16,432 bases of DNA, from contig JAURNB010000240.1 in NCBI GenBank assembly GCA_030830415.1, positions 1 to 16,432 on the forward strand, written 5' to 3'. The stretch is from Acidimicrobiales bacterium. GTDB taxonomy: Bacteria > Actinomycetota > Acidimicrobiia > Acidimicrobiales > Ilumatobacteraceae. How positions within the stretch are numbered: position 1 is the stretch's first letter; each line of letters starts with the position of its first letter. The translations under genes and the position numbers were made by a program. The notes beneath the pieces are model-generated. The model had not been told where the DNA came from and did no database searches. It saw only the letters and a list, made by a program, of their open reading frames with translations. Of the stretch, positions 15,485-16,432 are shown piece after piece.

Positions 15485-16299
15485 CAAGATATGCCATGGC
15501 TGTTGTAGAAATCACCCACCCCGAAGTAGGCATCGCTCTCATCACTTTGAATCGCCCCGAGAAACTCAACGCGATGACGTCTGAACTCGTCAGTGCACTT
15601 CACAATGCTCTAGATGAAGTTTCTGTTGACCCGCAAACCCGTGTAGTTGTTCTCACCGGAGCAGGCAAAGGTTTCTGTGCTGGTTTAGATCTCACCGGTT
15701 ATGGCGTTGCACCCGGCATGCCACACACCGGGAAAGTGGAGTCCGGGTTTGCCACTCAGAAACATATTGCATCACTCATTCCACACATGCGATCTCTTCC
15801 ACAGCCCATCATTTCCGCGGTGAACGGCGCTGCAGCGGGCGGAGGCTTTGCCCTCGTTCTCGGCTCAGATATTCGCCTCGCATCAACCGCAGCCAAATTC
15901 AATGCTGCTTTCATTCGCATCGGACTCTCAGCGTGCGACATTGGCACAAGTTGGTTGCTTCCTCGACTCATAGGAGCCGCACGTGCCCAAGAACTGATGT
16001 TGACTGGCCGTATTTTCCTGGCAGAAGAAGCAGAGCGAATTGGCCTCATTTTGGAAACAGTGCAACCCGATCAATTACTCGAGCGTGCGTTTTCAAAAGC
16101 TCGCGAAATCATGTTGAATTCGCCTATCGGGGTTGCACTTACCAAAGAGGGGATGTGGAGCGCACTTGAGATTCCGGGCATGCAGGCCGCTATCGACCTA
16201 GAGAATCGACAGCAGATTATGGCGACGTTTTCACAAGATGCGACGGAAACTTGGAAAGCATTTGCAGAGAAGCGTTTACCTCAATACACGCCTGAGTAA
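15481..16299 (+). CDS. Crotonase-superfamily (enoyl-CoA hydratase/isomerase-like) protein
   Basis: A 272-residue crotonase-fold protein. NRPEKLNAM (24-32), the oxyanion segment FCAGLDLTGYG (65-75) and VNGAAAGGGFALV (114-126) identify the CoA-binding fold. By eye, the two general acid/base Glu of rat hydratase (E144, E164) are replaced by A124 and F144, while D153 in ACDIGTSW falls where dienoyl-CoA isomerase has its Asp. It may therefore be an isomerase or another crotonase reaction rather than a hydratase. The ATG overlaps the alkB stop (ATGA); M6 at 15496 is an alternative start. The open frame continues upstream inside alkB to 15253, but that part does not look like crotonase. The stop lies 2 bases from the convergent gene end. 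Confidence 0.92.
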   Translation: MTRYAMAVVEITHPEVGIALITLNRPEKLNAMTSELVSALHNALDEVSVDPQTRVVVLTGAGKGFCAGLDLTGYGVAPGMPHTGKVESGFATQKHIASLIPHMRSLPQPIISAVNGAAAGGGFALVLGSDIRLASTAAKFNAAFIRIGLSACDIGTSWLLPRLIGAARAQELMLTGRIFLAEEAERIGLILETVQPDQLLERAFSKAREIMLNSPIGVALTKEGMWSALEIPGMQAAIDLENRQQIMATFSQDATETWKAFAEKRLPQYTPE

Positions 16300-16301
16300 G
16301 T

Positions 16302-16432
16302 TCAGCCCACGTCGGCAAGCGTTATTTTCATCACCGATGCGCGAGTACGCACTAATGCGATCACAGCAAATGCCACTGCCAACGACACCACAACCAAATA
16401 TGTAGCCAAGGGCATTGCTCTGCCCACACTCA
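16302..16432 (-). CDS. C-terminal end of a membrane protein, partial
   Basis: A minus-strand frame is open from the right window edge to a TGA at 16302-16304, giving 42 residues. Residues 7-27 (PLATYLVVVSLAVAFAVIALV) form one strongly hydrophobic helix, followed by a basic RTR and a short polar tail ending ADVG. This looks like the last transmembrane helix and cytoplasmic tail of a polytopic protein, for example a transporter such as MFS. Family cannot be decided from this fragment. It is only 2 bases from the crotonase stop, tail to tail. Confidence 0.65.
   Translation of the reverse strand, partial: SVGRAMPLATYLVVVSLAVAFAVIALVRTRASVMKITLADVG

Noticed and set aside
1..16432. tRNA, rRNA, CRISPR array, insertion sequence or phage attachment site
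   Set aside because: I saw no spaced direct repeats, transposase or integrase motifs, terminal inverted repeats or cloverleaf-like RNA genes; coding sequence fills nearly all of the window.

Overview
The window is a densely packed stretch of bacterial chromosome with 15 protein genes, two of them cut by the window edges. It has no RNA genes, mobile elements or CRISPR array that I can see. Base composition is moderate, roughly half G+C by eye. Several features point to an actinobacterium: an F420-type luciferase-like oxidoreductase, a mycobacterial-style aminotransferase, the phoH-ybeY-CBS membrane protein order, a CYP, and many fatty-acid/terpenoid-type redox enzymes. The moderate GC and very short intergenic gaps suggest a streamlined Acidimicrobiia-like lineage. 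The lineage is inference and no marker gene in the window proves it.

Left part (1-5003). The 3' end of a MenE-like acyl-CoA/O-succinylbenzoate-CoA ligase runs rightward and converges on a leftward block. In transcription order that block is an uncharacterised 204-residue protein, phoH, ybeY, a CNNM/CBS/CorC membrane protein, and an SDR oxidoreductase. The phoH-ybeY-CorC core is the conserved RNA-processing and stress cluster. The leading unknown gene and the trailing SDR are the less standard members.

Middle (5004-11271). A 93-base divergent gap separates the unknown gene from a large membrane-anchored GGDEF-EAL c-di-GMP protein, which reads rightward. A leftward four-gene block follows: quinone oxidoreductase, F420-type LLM oxidoreductase, class I/II aminotransferase, nitrilase-family amidase. 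The last two overlap by ATGA and look like a coupled transaminase/omega-amidase module.

Right part (11272-16432). A 32-base divergent gap carries back-to-back candidate leaderless promoters and starts a PECR-like atypical SDR. That SDR converges on a leftward cytochrome P450. Divergent from the P450 is a rightward three-gene operon, each junction overlapping by 4 bases: DHA2-type MFS exporter, AlkB-like dioxygenase and crotonase-family protein. The window closes with the C-terminal end of a leftward membrane protein.

I did not find a clearly new multi-gene system. The best leads are the export/AlkB/crotonase operon, two CoA-type enzymes lacking the usual catalytic residues, the unknown gene heading the phoH operon, and a recurrent TAnnnT element 6-8 bases before start codons that suggests leaderless transcription.
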